Positions 1 to 8,975 of a DNA stretch of 36,224 bases are shown piece after piece. The notes beneath the pieces were generated by a model, which was given only the letters and a program-made list of their open reading frames with translations, was not told the DNA's origin and did not search any database. A program made the translations under genes and the position numbers. Origin of the DNA: Oscillospiraceae bacterium (GTDB lineage Bacteria; Bacillota; Clostridia; Oscillospirales; Oscillospiraceae); NCBI GenBank assembly GCA_031260685.1, contig JAISLB010000094.1, forward strand, positions 1-36,224, written 5' to 3'. Positions within the stretch are counted from its first letter, which is position 1; each line of letters starts with the position of its first letter.

Positions 1-2
1 GT

Positions 3-146
3 ACAACTACGATTACAGATGGTAATTATAGTTGGGAATGTCAAAAAGATGATGAACCTGGTAAATATGTGATGGAAAATCGAAATTGCATATTATGCGA
101 TAATGATACTGATTGTATGGAAAAAGATAATCACCAGAGGGTATAG
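3..146 (+). CDS. C-terminal part of a hypothetical Cys-containing mobile-element protein (5' truncated by window edge)
   Basis: Open frame from the window edge: TTTITDGNYSWECQKDDEPGKYVMENRNCILCDNDTDCMEKDNHQRV*; AT-rich; abuts the next ORF. Confidence 0.5.
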   Translation, partial: TTTITDGNYSWECQKDDEPGKYVMENRNCILCDNDTDCMEKDNHQRV

Positions 147-150
147 TAAT

Positions 151-348
151 ATGAATAATAAAATTTCACTTAACCATTCAAAAAGAATGACATATTTAAT
201 AAACTTCTGGTATGACACAATCATAGATGATTATGAACATATGACAAATATTTTTACAGGTGCTTATAACGCAGGTAAATTATCAATCGTAGAATTCATA
301 TCACTAATAAGTTATTTCAACAAAATTATGAAGGATATATCAAAATGA
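151..348 (+). CDS. Small hypothetical protein (likely mobile element cargo)
   Basis: ATG at 151 (MNNKISLNHSKRMTYLINFWYDTII...) preceded by AGAGGG; the track start at 103 is probably too long. Confidence 0.5.
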   Translation: MNNKISLNHSKRMTYLINFWYDTIIDDYEHMTNIFTGAYNAGKLSIVEFISLISYFNKIMKDISK

Positions 349-503
349 ATACAAATTTATTAAGTTTTATTTTAGTCGTTGTTATATATGTATTAGTTAT
401 CAGACAAATATTAAATGATGTTAGTCCTATAATAAAGCGCAAAATGTATATGAAGCTGATACTATTCAGACTAAAATTATTCCGACTACGTTGTAACAAC
501 TAG
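345..503 (+). CDS. Small hypothetical membrane-type protein (52 aa)
   Basis: MNTNLLSFILVVVIYVLVIRQILNDVSPIIKRKMYMKLILFRLKLFRLRCNN*; ATGA overlap with the preceding stop; hydrophobic N-terminus. Below the ORF-track length cutoff. Confidence 0.45.
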   Translation: MNTNLLSFILVVVIYVLVIRQILNDVSPIIKRKMYMKLILFRLKLFRLRCNN

Positions 504-539
504 ATAAACTATATTAAGTTCTGCATTAGAAATAAGTAG

Positions 540-568
540 TTGACTTCAGCCGAGGGTTACGCTATAAT
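540..568 (+). promoter_or_regulatory. Sigma70/SigA-type promoter for the integrase
   Basis: TTGACT-17 nt-TATAAT upstream of the RBS (AGGAGG) and ATG at 622. Confidence 0.75.
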
Positions 569-621
569 AGTTCTTGTAATGGTGGGTAATCTACACTGTC
601 ACATACTTAGGAGGTATGACA

Positions 622-1730
622 ATGACAGGCAGCCTACAACCTAAAAGAACCAAAGCAGGAAAAGAATACTACTACATAGTGCTAACCCTCTATTGTTAGC
701 GGAGGAAATGTCTAAGGCAAAATCCGATCCAATCTTTGAACCTATGCCTATTCCTGAACCGACAACTAGCATTACTTTCGCAGATGCCATTAGGGACTGG
801 TTGAAACAAACAGCTATTAGGGTAGATCCAATATCGTTACAGGGCTATGAAATATTAGCAAGAGTTCACGTACTGCCTTTTTTTGACAAGAACGGGGTTC
901 TGTTGAAAGATGTTGACAGAGGTATAATCCAGAGTTACATAAACGAAAAGTACGAGAACGGACGAAAGGACGGCAAAGGAGGACTATCGGCTACTAGCAT
1001 CCGCAAACACAAAAATGTAATCTTTCAGACCTTGAAAGAGGCGGTTATCAACAATCAGATACCCTCTAACCCTTGTCAGTATATCAATTTACCTCAAATG
1101 CAAAGGTATGAAGCACATTACTACTCAACAGCGCAGATTAACACCTTGCTTGACTGTATCAAAGAGGAACCGCTATACCCGCTAATCTATACAACAGCTG
1201 TTTACGGATTAAGACGGAGTGAGGTGCTGGGTATTAAGTGGGATAGTATAGACTTCAATACAGAGCTTGTAACTATAAAGCATACTGTAAGCAAGGTAAT
1301 GACAGTAGTCGAAAAGGATAAGACAAAGAACGCCAGTAGTTACAGAAGTTTTCCCTTGATACCAGAAATTAGAAATCTGTTCCTTGAATTGAAACAGCAG
1401 GAACAAGAGAACCGACAACAGCTAGGCAAAGATTACATAGAAAATGACTATGTGTTTAAGTGGGACGCAGGAAAACCATTTGAACCCGATCACGTTACAC
1501 GGAAGTTTAGCCAGCTGTTAGCCAAACACAAGCTACCGCATATTAGGTTTCACGAGCTCAGACATAGCTGTGCAAGCAATCTGTTGAATATGGGCTTCAA
1601 CCTTAAAGAGGTTCAGGAATGGCTGGGACATTCAAGCATTGACATAACAGCGGATATATACGCCCATCTTGATGTAACCAGAAAGCAGACTATGGCTAGC
1701 CGTATAGGGGCTTCATTAACAGCCTGTTAG
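622..1730 (+). pseudogene. Tyrosine recombinase / phage integrase with a lesion near the N-terminus; intact frame from 693
   Basis: ORF 693-1730 carries catalytic-domain motifs (YGLRRSEVLGIKWDSID, HELRHSCASNLLNMG, LGHSSIDITADIYAH). A well-initiated frame at 622 (MTGSLQPKRTKAGKEYYYIVLTLYC*) stops at 697-699 in a different frame. Confidence 0.8.
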
Positions 1731-1816
1731 AACAAGCCGTTAGAACAGAGAGCGTTGAAGCGGTTCAAGACAAAAAGCAAATCCTCACAAGTTCAGAGCC
1801 TGTAAGGATTTGTCGA

Positions 1817-1892
1817 TGGTCCGAGTGGCGAGACTTGAACTCACGGCCTCTTGACCCCCAGTCAAGCGCGCTACCAACTGCGCCACACCCGG
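1817..1892 (-). tRNA. tRNA-Pro (anticodon GGG), CCA encoded
   Basis: Reverse complement CCGGGTGTGGCGCAGTTGGTAGCGCGCTTGACTGGGGGTCAAGAGGCCGTGAGTTCAAGTCTCGCCACTCGGACCA folds as a cloverleaf; anticodon stem CTTGA/TCAAG with loop CTGGGGG. Confidence 0.93.
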
Positions 1893-1945
1893 ATACCAGT
1901 ACATTATAACACAGTCCGGGAGCCTTGTCAAGTCCTTTTTCGTTA

Positions 1946-2713
1946 TTACAGATTGTAGAATCTATTGCCATTTGCGTAGGTGGTTTCCGCGGCTTCGCCG
2001 GGGCTTACGTTCCAGATTTCCGCTAATTTTTCGGCTATCAGCGGAAGGTTCAGCGATGAGTTACGCGAACCTCGCAGCGGAGTGGGCGAGAGATAGGGGC
2101 AGTCCGTTTCAAGAAGCACACGTTCTCTCGGGTAGACAGCGGCAACCTCCGGGAGCGTTTTAGCGTTTTTGAACGTGAGTACGCCGCCGATTGAGATGTA
2201 GTAACCGCGCAAAGCCGCGATTTTTGCAGTTTCTACGGAACCCGAGAAGCAATGCAGCATAATCTTCAAATCGCCGAAAGGCTCAAGCAGCCTGAACGTA
2301 TCCTCAGCCGCATCGCGTGAATGTACGCAAACGGGGAGTTTAAGCTCCCGCGCAAGCTCCAGCTGTGCCGTAAACCACTGCGACTGTGAAGCTTTGTCGT
2401 AACCCTCATAGTGGTAGTCAAGCCCGATTTCGCCGATTGCGACAACCTTGGGAGCTTTCGCAAGCTCCCGCAACTCGTCCAAACTGTTCACTGTTAACTG
2501 TTCACTGTTAACTGTCTCGGGGTGTATTCCGACAGTAGCATAGATAAAATCGTATTCTGCGGCGAGGTCAACGGCTTGCTTCGAAATCTCAACGGAGGTG
2601 CCGACTTCTGCAATCCGCTCAATGCCGTTAGCTTGCATAGCCGCGAGAACCTCCGCGCGGTCAGCGTCAAAAGCTTCGTCGCAGTAATGCGCGTGGGTAT
2701 CGAAAATTCTCAT
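1946..2713 (-). CDS. TatD family metal-dependent hydrolase
   Basis: MRIFDTHAHYCDEAF..., GIHPE, AIGEIGLDYH, VCVHSRDA, MLHCFSGS, LLETDCPYLSP motifs. Confidence 0.92.
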   Translation of the reverse strand: MRIFDTHAHYCDEAFDADRAEVLAAMQANGIERIAEVGTSVEISKQAVDLAAEYDFIYATVGIHPETVNSEQLTVNSLDELRELAKAPKVVAIGEIGLDYHYEGYDKASQSQWFTAQLELARELKLPVCVHSRDAAEDTFRLLEPFGDLKIMLHCFSGSVETAKIAALRGYYISIGGVLTFKNAKTLPEVAAVYPRERVLLETDCPYLSPTPLRGSRNSSLNLPLIAEKLAEIWNVSPGEAAETTYANGNRFYNL

Positions 2714-4431
2714 TTGCCGTGTATCTCCGTATAGAGTTTTACAACGAGCTGCGCAGTTTCACTGACAGCGTTTTCTCTCGTGACCGTAGTTTTGACGATT
2801 TTGTCACGCGTGACAAGCTCGAGCGCGTCGGCTTTAAGATTTTTCGGACTGATAACGAGCCTTACGGGGCAGCCGAGGAGGTCAGCCTCCGCGAATACTG
2901 CTCCGGCGGACATTGCGCGGTCGTCGTAGATTACTTCGAGACCCGCGGCTTGAAGCTCGCTGTAGAGTTCGTCGGCTACTGCGTGAGTTTCGGCATCGTC
3001 GGGACGCAGACAGACGAGTTCCACCTCCCACGGAGCTATCGAAATAGGCCAAATCGGTCCGTAGTCATCGCGCGAGACTTCGCAAACCGAAGCGGCGAGA
3101 CGTCCGACGCCGATTCCGTAGCAGCCCATAATCGGGGTTTGCAAACTTCCGTCCTGAGCGGAGTAGCGCATATTCATCGACTCGCTGTATTTCGTACCAA
3201 GCTGAAAGATGTTACCGACTTCGATTCCGCGCTCGATGGCAAGCGTCGTCTGACCGCATTTAGGGCAAATCCCGCCGGATTGCGCCTTTGCGAAATCTCC
3301 GTACTCTACGTTTCCGACATCGCGCGAGAGCGAAACTCCCGTGAAATGCTTCTCGCTGACATTCGCTCCGCAAATGAGGTTTTCTAGGCCTTTCAGCGAA
3401 CTGTCGTATAAGGCGGTAACGTTCTCCGGAAGATTCACGGGACCAATCGAACCGGCAAACAGCGGCGAATTCTCATCAATAGCCGCGGGGAAAATTTCCG
3501 TTTTAAGGAAGTTGCGGATTTTCGTTTCGTTCGCTTCAACATCGCCGCGTAAAAAAACTACGACGTATTTCAGCGTACCGCGCTCCTGATAGACTACCGC
3601 CTTGCAAGTTTGCGCGAAGCCTACCTTGAAGCGTTTACAGATATCCTCGATTGTCGCGATATGCGGCGTGTCTACGAGTTCGCGCTCTACTGCGCCCGTC
3701 GCTGTATTCTCAAAAATCGCGGGAGCCGCTTCGACGTTTGCGCTGTAACCGCAGCTGCAAACGGCGATAGAATCCTCGCCGATTGGGGTCAGCAGCATAA
3801 ATTCGTGAGCGACTTTGCCGCCCATCATTCCGCTGTCACTCGCGACCGAGATAACCTGCGGCAGCCCGCAGCGTTTGTAAATGCTCTCGTAGGCTTCGTG
3901 AGCACGCGCGTAGTACGCTTCTAAATCCTCCTGAGAGGTGTGGAAAGAATACGCGTCTTTCATCGTAAATTCGCGGACACGTATCAAACCCGCGCGCGGA
4001 CGCGGTTCATCGCGGAATTTCGTCTGTATCTGATACACCATAAAGGGGTAGCGCGTGTAGGTCTGTCCGTATTCGCGAACGAGCGAAACTGCGGCTTCCT
4101 CGTGAGTCATTCCCAGCACCATCGGAGTTCCCGAACGGTCCTCAAAACGCGCGAGTTCCGCGCCTACCGAGATGTAACGTCCGGACTCCTGCCAGAGTGC
4201 AGCCGGCATAACCACCGGGAACAGCACTTCCTGACCGTCGATTGCGTCCATTTCTTCGCGTATAACGCGCTCAATCTTTTGGCAGATACGTTTTAAGGGC
4301 GGAAGCTGCGAGTACAGACCGCTCCCGACGAATTTCATATAGCCGCCGCGAAGCATTAGCGCGTGGCTGTCTACCGAAGCTTCGGACGGACGCTCTTTGA
4401 AGCGGTCGCCGACTAAGTTAATTACTTTCAT
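2710..4431 (-). CDS. proS: Prolyl-tRNA synthetase (bacterial type)
   Basis: MKVINLVGDRFKERPSEASVDSHALMLRGGYMKFVGSGLYSQLPPLKRI...; class II aaRS motifs (FRDEPRPRAGLIRVREFTMKDAYSFH, GCYGIGVGR). GGAGG upstream of ATG at 4431; the track start at 4476 is probably too long. Confidence 0.95.
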   Translation of the reverse strand: MKVINLVGDRFKERPSEASVDSHALMLRGGYMKFVGSGLYSQLPPLKRICQKIERVIREEMDAIDGQEVLFPVVMPAALWQESGRYISVGAELARFEDRSGTPMVLGMTHEEAAVSLVREYGQTYTRYPFMVYQIQTKFRDEPRPRAGLIRVREFTMKDAYSFHTSQEDLEAYYARAHEAYESIYKRCGLPQVISVASDSGMMGGKVAHEFMLLTPIGEDSIAVCSCGYSANVEAAPAIFENTATGAVERELVDTPHIATIEDICKRFKVGFAQTCKAVVYQERGTLKYVVVFLRGDVEANETKIRNFLKTEIFPAAIDENSPLFAGSIGPVNLPENVTALYDSSLKGLENLICGANVSEKHFTGVSLSRDVGNVEYGDFAKAQSGGICPKCGQTTLAIERGIEVGNIFQLGTKYSESMNMRYSAQDGSLQTPIMGCYGIGVGRLAASVCEVSRDDYGPIWPISIAPWEVELVCLRPDDAETHAVADELYSELQAAGLEVIYDDRAMSAGAVFAEADLLGCPVRLVISPKNLKADALELVTRDKIVKTTVTRENAVSETAQLVVKLYTEIHGK

Positions 4432-5332
4432 AGTGTTTCCTCCAGATTTTGTAAAATATGTGCATAAACGCGTCAAGCGGGAATATCAGGAACATTGCCG
4501 ATTTAAGGAACATTCCGGGTAATTTCCTCCCGTTACCGCTTAGTCTCGTAGCGCGGATAGTGTCCCAAGCAGCCGAATAGCGGACTTCGCGGATAAAGTT
4601 GTTGTTCATAGTGGTAAGCTCGTGCTTCGAAATAAGCGCGTCATAAGCTTTATTTGCCGCTATACAGTCCCAGGTAAACCGCAGCGGGTCAAAACGGTAC
4701 GACACGCTCCCTTGCGAAAGGTAATAACGGTGGTGAGTTCCGGGCAATACGCCGTAGGTTTCGGAACGTTTGTACACTTCCAACGCGAACAGCGTGTCAA
4801 TACCGTAAATCATTTTCTCGGGAATGTCAAACTCACAACGTTTCAAGGTACGGAACGGAATCAGCTTCCCCCAAAAGGTTCGCAGATAATTATAGATTTG
4901 CGTAAAAAATGGGTTATTCGCGGCCGCGCAGATACGCTGCTCAATCAGCTGTCCCGTTTCGGAGTTGATGATGTCAGTCCCGCAGCAAACAAAGTCCTTA
5001 GCGCCGAGGAAATCCGTAAGCGACTGAAAGCAGTCCGGAGTGTATTCGTCGTCCGCGTCTAAAATTATAAGCGCGTCGTCGTCGGAATACCGTTCGTAGA
5101 GGTCCGGCAATAGCGTGAACAGTACACGCATATCGTTTTGCTTATTGGCGATAACCTTTACGCGCTCGTCCTTTGCGGAATAATCGTTCATAATTGCGAG
5201 AGTATTATCCTCCGAAGCGTTGTCTATCAGGTAGTAGTCAAAGGCTCCGAAGCTCTGCGCGAGAACGCTGTCAACCGCGCGTGATAGAGTAGCTGCGCAG
5301 TTACGCGCCCAAGTTACGACAACTATACGCAT
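4418..5332 (-). CDS. Glycosyltransferase family 2
   Basis: MRIVVVTWARNCAATLSRAVDSVLAQSFGAFDYYLIDNASEDNT...ALIILDADDEYTPDC (GT-A fold, DXD-like). Confidence 0.85.
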   Translation of the reverse strand: MRIVVVTWARNCAATLSRAVDSVLAQSFGAFDYYLIDNASEDNTLAIMNDYSAKDERVKVIANKQNDMRVLFTLLPDLYERYSDDDALIILDADDEYTPDCFQSLTDFLGAKDFVCCGTDIINSETGQLIEQRICAAANNPFFTQIYNYLRTFWGKLIPFRTLKRCEFDIPEKMIYGIDTLFALEVYKRSETYGVLPGTHHRYYLSQGSVSYRFDPLRFTWDCIAANKAYDALISKHELTTMNNNFIREVRYSAAWDTIRATRLSGNGRKLPGMFLKSAMFLIFPLDAFMHIFYKIWRKHYESN

Positions 5333-5333
5333 T

Positions 5334-6875
5334 TTACACCTCCGCGGCTTTTATGTTTCGCTTACGTCCGCCGGACGAAACTTGCGGAACTTTTTTTTGC
5401 GGGTTATTGCAGGTGTATTGTCCCGCGGCAACGGTTATCCCGAGGAATATCCAGAATACAAGCATCATTCGCGGGTAGCTTATAGGATGGTCGCCGATTC
5501 CGCAGACAAAGATGCTGATTAGGCTCATTGAGCAGCCCGCTATCAACGGATTGTTCGTTTTCCGGAGCGCTTTTTTCAATATCGAAAACGCCATTCCGAA
5601 AAAGCTTATTACCCCGATGATTCCCATTTCAGCGACTACCTGAAAGGCGAAGTTATGCGCGTGGATATAGTAGTTGCGAATTTTCGGCTGGAACAAGCCG
5701 TTGTTTATAACGTAATTCGCGGAGTTTTCAAGCCCGAGTCCCGCTCCGTAAACCGGGCTTCTGATGAATATTTTCAGCACCGCGCTCCAAATATCCGTTC
5801 TGGTCTGCAAAGAGGTATCTCCCGTAAAAATCGTAAGCAACCTAAAAAAGACGCTGTTAGGGATAAACGGCAACGCGACCAATATCAGCACGATAAATAT
5901 CGGTATCAGCTTAGGCTTTTTCAGCGCGGCAAAGAAGAATAGTCCCGCGGCAAAAGCTATCCAAGCTCCGCGGCTATATGTCAGAATCAGCGCGGCACTC
6001 CCGATTACAAACGCCGCCGCGCTGATTACTCTCCTGCTCACAAGCCGCGAACCGAAAAACCGCAGTTCCGGTCCGTATATCGCGCTTATAAAGGACAGCG
6101 GCAATAGCAGGCACAGTAGAAAGCCAAAGGCGTTGGCGTTGTCATAAAGCGAAAATATACGCGCCGTAATGTACGGATTTCTTGCGATGTCAACTTCGCT
6201 TCTCCGAACCGTTAAGCCCGAGAAACGCTGATATATGCCGTACAGCGACAGCAGTATCATACACACGATTATAAAGTCTACTACGCGCCGAAGTTTCTCC
6301 GCGGTCCATTCAATACTTGTAAACAGATACAGCGCCATTAGGCAGCTAACATAGCGCGGCAACATTTCAAGCGATACCTTAGGGTTATACGAGAAAACAA
6401 CAGAGATTACACAGGAAACCGCAAAGAGCAGCGCCCAGCCGTTCGTAAGTTTGCGCTTACCCGGAGTATAACTCGCGGGATTCAGCCCTAACAGAACCCA
6501 GTGCAATAATATCAACAATCCGAAGCCGATAAGCGGGTACATAGTTTTCCAGCGCGACTCCGGCAAGAGCAGTACCGCGGCGGCTAACCACGAAACAGCT
6601 GCGTATTCGGCTTCTCCGTACGCCCTAAGAAACCGCACAGTAAGGCTCGTATCGCACAAACCCGAGTGCCTCACATAGAATCCGCGAACCAAACCCGGTA
6701 TAATGTCAAACACTTTAACGGCAAAGTCGTTCAGACGGCTCTCGCTGACTTTGCTTATCACAAGTCCGTCGTGATTAAGAAAGCGCGACAAGGCTCCCGC
6801 TATCCACGAATCCCGGAAGGCTCTCCCAACTATCGCGAATAACGCGGCTAACGCGCTGTTTTTCAGTAATCCCAT
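5334..6875 (-). CDS. O-antigen ligase / polymerase-like membrane protein (Wzy_C)
   Basis: Multiple hydrophobic segments; LTYSRGAWIAFAAGLFFF; C-terminal periplasmic-loop-like region (YYIHAHNFAFQVVAEMGIIG). Confidence 0.8.
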   Translation of the reverse strand: MGLLKNSALAALFAIVGRAFRDSWIAGALSRFLNHDGLVISKVSESRLNDFAVKVFDIIPGLVRGFYVRHSGLCDTSLTVRFLRAYGEAEYAAVSWLAAAVLLLPESRWKTMYPLIGFGLLILLHWVLLGLNPASYTPGKRKLTNGWALLFAVSCVISVVFSYNPKVSLEMLPRYVSCLMALYLFTSIEWTAEKLRRVVDFIIVCMILLSLYGIYQRFSGLTVRRSEVDIARNPYITARIFSLYDNANAFGFLLCLLLPLSFISAIYGPELRFFGSRLVSRRVISAAAFVIGSAALILTYSRGAWIAFAAGLFFFAALKKPKLIPIFIVLILVALPFIPNSVFFRLLTIFTGDTSLQTRTDIWSAVLKIFIRSPVYGAGLGLENSANYVINNGLFQPKIRNYYIHAHNFAFQVVAEMGIIGVISFFGMAFSILKKALRKTNNPLIAGCSMSLISIFVCGIGDHPISYPRMMLVFWIFLGITVAAGQYTCNNPQKKVPQVSSGGRKRNIKAAEV

Positions 6876-6884
6876 AGTTTTTTA

Positions 6885-7850
6885 TCACCTGTTCTTTATT
6901 TTGTACAGCAACGATATCAGCCAAAAGAGCCGCAATCTTGTGAGACTTATAACCAAACGCTTATTGCGGCTGACGACGTTTTTCGGTTTATAAGCGCGGA
7001 TTGCCTCACGGAAAAGCGCGGAATCCGCGAGAGTTTTCAGCGTCCGGACTTTCCCGTCGCCGCCGGGAGCGAACACGTTGCTCACGGCTATCAGATAGCC
7101 CGCCCACGTTTGGGTTTGAGCATAGCCGCTATCGCTTATAAGCTTTTGGATTTCGGGATTTGCGGCTACAATTTTCTTCTTGCGCTCAAAAACGTCCGCG
7201 AATATCTCGCTGAAACCCCGCATATGTTTTCGCGTCGCGGAGTTTGTATTGACGTTATATATATACAGTACGTCGTCTATCAGGCTAATTCCGCGCTTAT
7301 CTGCGATAAGATACTCCAAAAGGAAAACCTCGTCCTCAAGGTAGCGTCCCGCAAGCTGTATGCCCTTAGCGCGAATTATCTCGCGGTCAAAGAGGAAACG
7401 AACTAAGAAGCCGTTAAATATCGGACCCTCGAGCCGTTTAGACAGCAAAGCGTCAAGCATTTCCTCACGCGTTGCGGGAATTATCTCGCTCTCATACTGC
7501 GTACATTTACAGACCGGAATCGCTCCGGTATCAGCCACTTTGAGCATACGGGCTAGGAACTCCGGGTGGTACACGTCGTCACTGTCGAGAAACGCGATAT
7601 ATTTGCCGTTGGCGCGGCTTATTCCGAGGTTACGCGCCGAACTCACTCCGGCGTTTTCCTGCGAGTATACTCGGATATGCTCGTATTTTTGGCTGTACTG
7701 CTCACAGATAGAGCGCGAACTGTCAGTCGAACCGTCGTCCACGAGAATCAGTTCCCAGTCGCCGCGGCTTTGGTTAAGAACGCTTTGGACACAGGACTCG
7801 AGCCAATTTTCGGAGTTATATATCGGAACTATAATGCTCACTTGCGGCAT
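6885..7850 (-). CDS. Glycosyltransferase family 2
   Basis: MPQVSIIVPIYNSENWLESCVQSVLNQSRGDWELILVDDGSTDSS...ANGKYIAFLDSDDVYHP. Confidence 0.92.
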   Translation of the reverse strand: MPQVSIIVPIYNSENWLESCVQSVLNQSRGDWELILVDDGSTDSSRSICEQYSQKYEHIRVYSQENAGVSSARNLGISRANGKYIAFLDSDDVYHPEFLARMLKVADTGAIPVCKCTQYESEIIPATREEMLDALLSKRLEGPIFNGFLVRFLFDREIIRAKGIQLAGRYLEDEVFLLEYLIADKRGISLIDDVLYIYNVNTNSATRKHMRGFSEIFADVFERKKKIVAANPEIQKLISDSGYAQTQTWAGYLIAVSNVFAPGGDGKVRTLKTLADSALFREAIRAYKPKNVVSRNKRLVISLTRLRLFWLISLLYKIKNR

Positions 7851-8962
7851 AAGCTTTCACACGCCTCCCTAAGTGCTTCTGTCAATCCGGAAACATCGGC
7901 TTCGGTGTTATAAGGACAAAAGCTTACGCGGACAGCCGAATCCGCGAGTTCATTCGAAAGCCCGAGAGCTTGCCAAACGTGACTGCGCTTTCCTCTTTTA
8001 CACGCCGAACCCTTTGAAACGCAGATTCCGCGGGAATCCAAGAAATTTGTCAGTACTTCCCCGGGGATTCCGGGTATCGCGAACGCAACAATATGCGCGG
8101 CTTCCGGAGTACCAAGTACAACTGCTCCGATTGACGGCAATTCCGACAGAAGCAAATCTCGCAAACCTGCGCAGCTGTTATTTGCCAACTGTCCGCTGTT
8201 AACTGAACAGGCAGCTCCGAAAGCCGCAATCCCCGGTACGTTTTCAGTTCCCGCCCGTAATCCGGCTTCCTGCGAACCTCCGAAAAGTATAGGTTTAAGC
8301 GAATTCTGCAATCCGGGCTTAATATATACCGCGCCCGTGCCTTTTATCCCGCCGATTTTGTGTGCGCTTACCGACGCGAGGTCAATACCGTCCAAAGAAA
8401 ATTTCAGCTTGCAAAAGGCTTGTACGGCGTCCGTGTGAAACAGAAGTTTCGGGTTTTTCGCTTTACACTTTTGCGCAATCGCGGAGCTGTCATAGACATT
8501 GCCCGTTTCGTTACAGACCGTCATAACCGATACAAGCGCGGTGTCGGGACGTACAAACTCCGCTACTTTTTCAGCTTCGAGAGTTCCGTTGCTATTCGGT
8601 TTTACGCAGCTTATCTCAAAACCGCTTTGAGATAACTGTTCGAGAGTTTTCAGCACCGAATCGTGTTCAACAGCGGTCGTAACGATGTGCTTGCCAACGC
8701 GTTTAGTGTTGTAATTAGCAGCCGCCGAAAGCGCAAAATTGTTAGCTTCCGTACCGCCCGAGGTGAATACCAGAGAATTCGGCGAGAACGCGCCGAGCGC
8801 CGCGGCAACGGCTTTGCGGGAGTTTTCAACGTTCAGCCGCGCCGCGCGTCCGAGCCGATGTCCGGAGGAGGCGTTGCCATAGTCCTCAGCCGCCGCGTTA
8901 AGCAAAGCCGAAAGCGCGGCGGGAGCAGGTTTTGTAGTTGCGGCGTTATCAAGGTAAATCAT
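7838..8962 (-). CDS. Cysteine desulfurase (NifS/IscS-like, class V aminotransferase)
   Basis: MIYLDNAATTKPAPAAL..., FTSGGTEANNFAL, FHTDAVQAFCKL, SVSAHKIGGIKGTGAVYIK (PLP lysine), SKGSACKRGKR. The ORF-track N-terminus upstream of MIYLDNAATT is unlikely. Confidence 0.9.
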   Translation of the reverse strand: MIYLDNAATTKPAPAALSALLNAAAEDYGNASSGHRLGRAARLNVENSRKAVAAALGAFSPNSLVFTSGGTEANNFALSAAANYNTKRVGKHIVTTAVEHDSVLKTLEQLSQSGFEISCVKPNSNGTLEAEKVAEFVRPDTALVSVMTVCNETGNVYDSSAIAQKCKAKNPKLLFHTDAVQAFCKLKFSLDGIDLASVSAHKIGGIKGTGAVYIKPGLQNSLKPILFGGSQEAGLRAGTENVPGIAAFGAACSVNSGQLANNSCAGLRDLLLSELPSIGAVVLGTPEAAHIVAFAIPGIPGEVLTNFLDSRGICVSKGSACKRGKRSHVWQALGLSNELADSAVRVSFCPYNTEADVSGLTEALREACESLCRK

Positions 8963-8975
8963 CAGACTTGTCCCA

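Noticed and set aside
1765-1971. 68-aa ORF containing GCGAVGSALDWGSRGREFKSRHSD
   Set aside because: Translation through the tRNA-Pro gene; a well-known false ORF type.
2719-3387. 222-aa plus-strand ORF opposite proS
   Set aside because: Antisense shadow ORF of a strongly supported proS; no recognisable domain.
1946-4431. proS adjacent to tRNA-Pro as a functional pairing
   Set aside because: Probably coincidence; no T-box-like leader was recognised and the region looks like ordinary core genome.
7838-8962. NifS-like cysteine desulfurase as a dedicated partner of the nitrogenase-like operon
   Set aside because: About 13 kb away on the other strand beside MATE and glycosyltransferase genes; more likely a housekeeping desulfurase.
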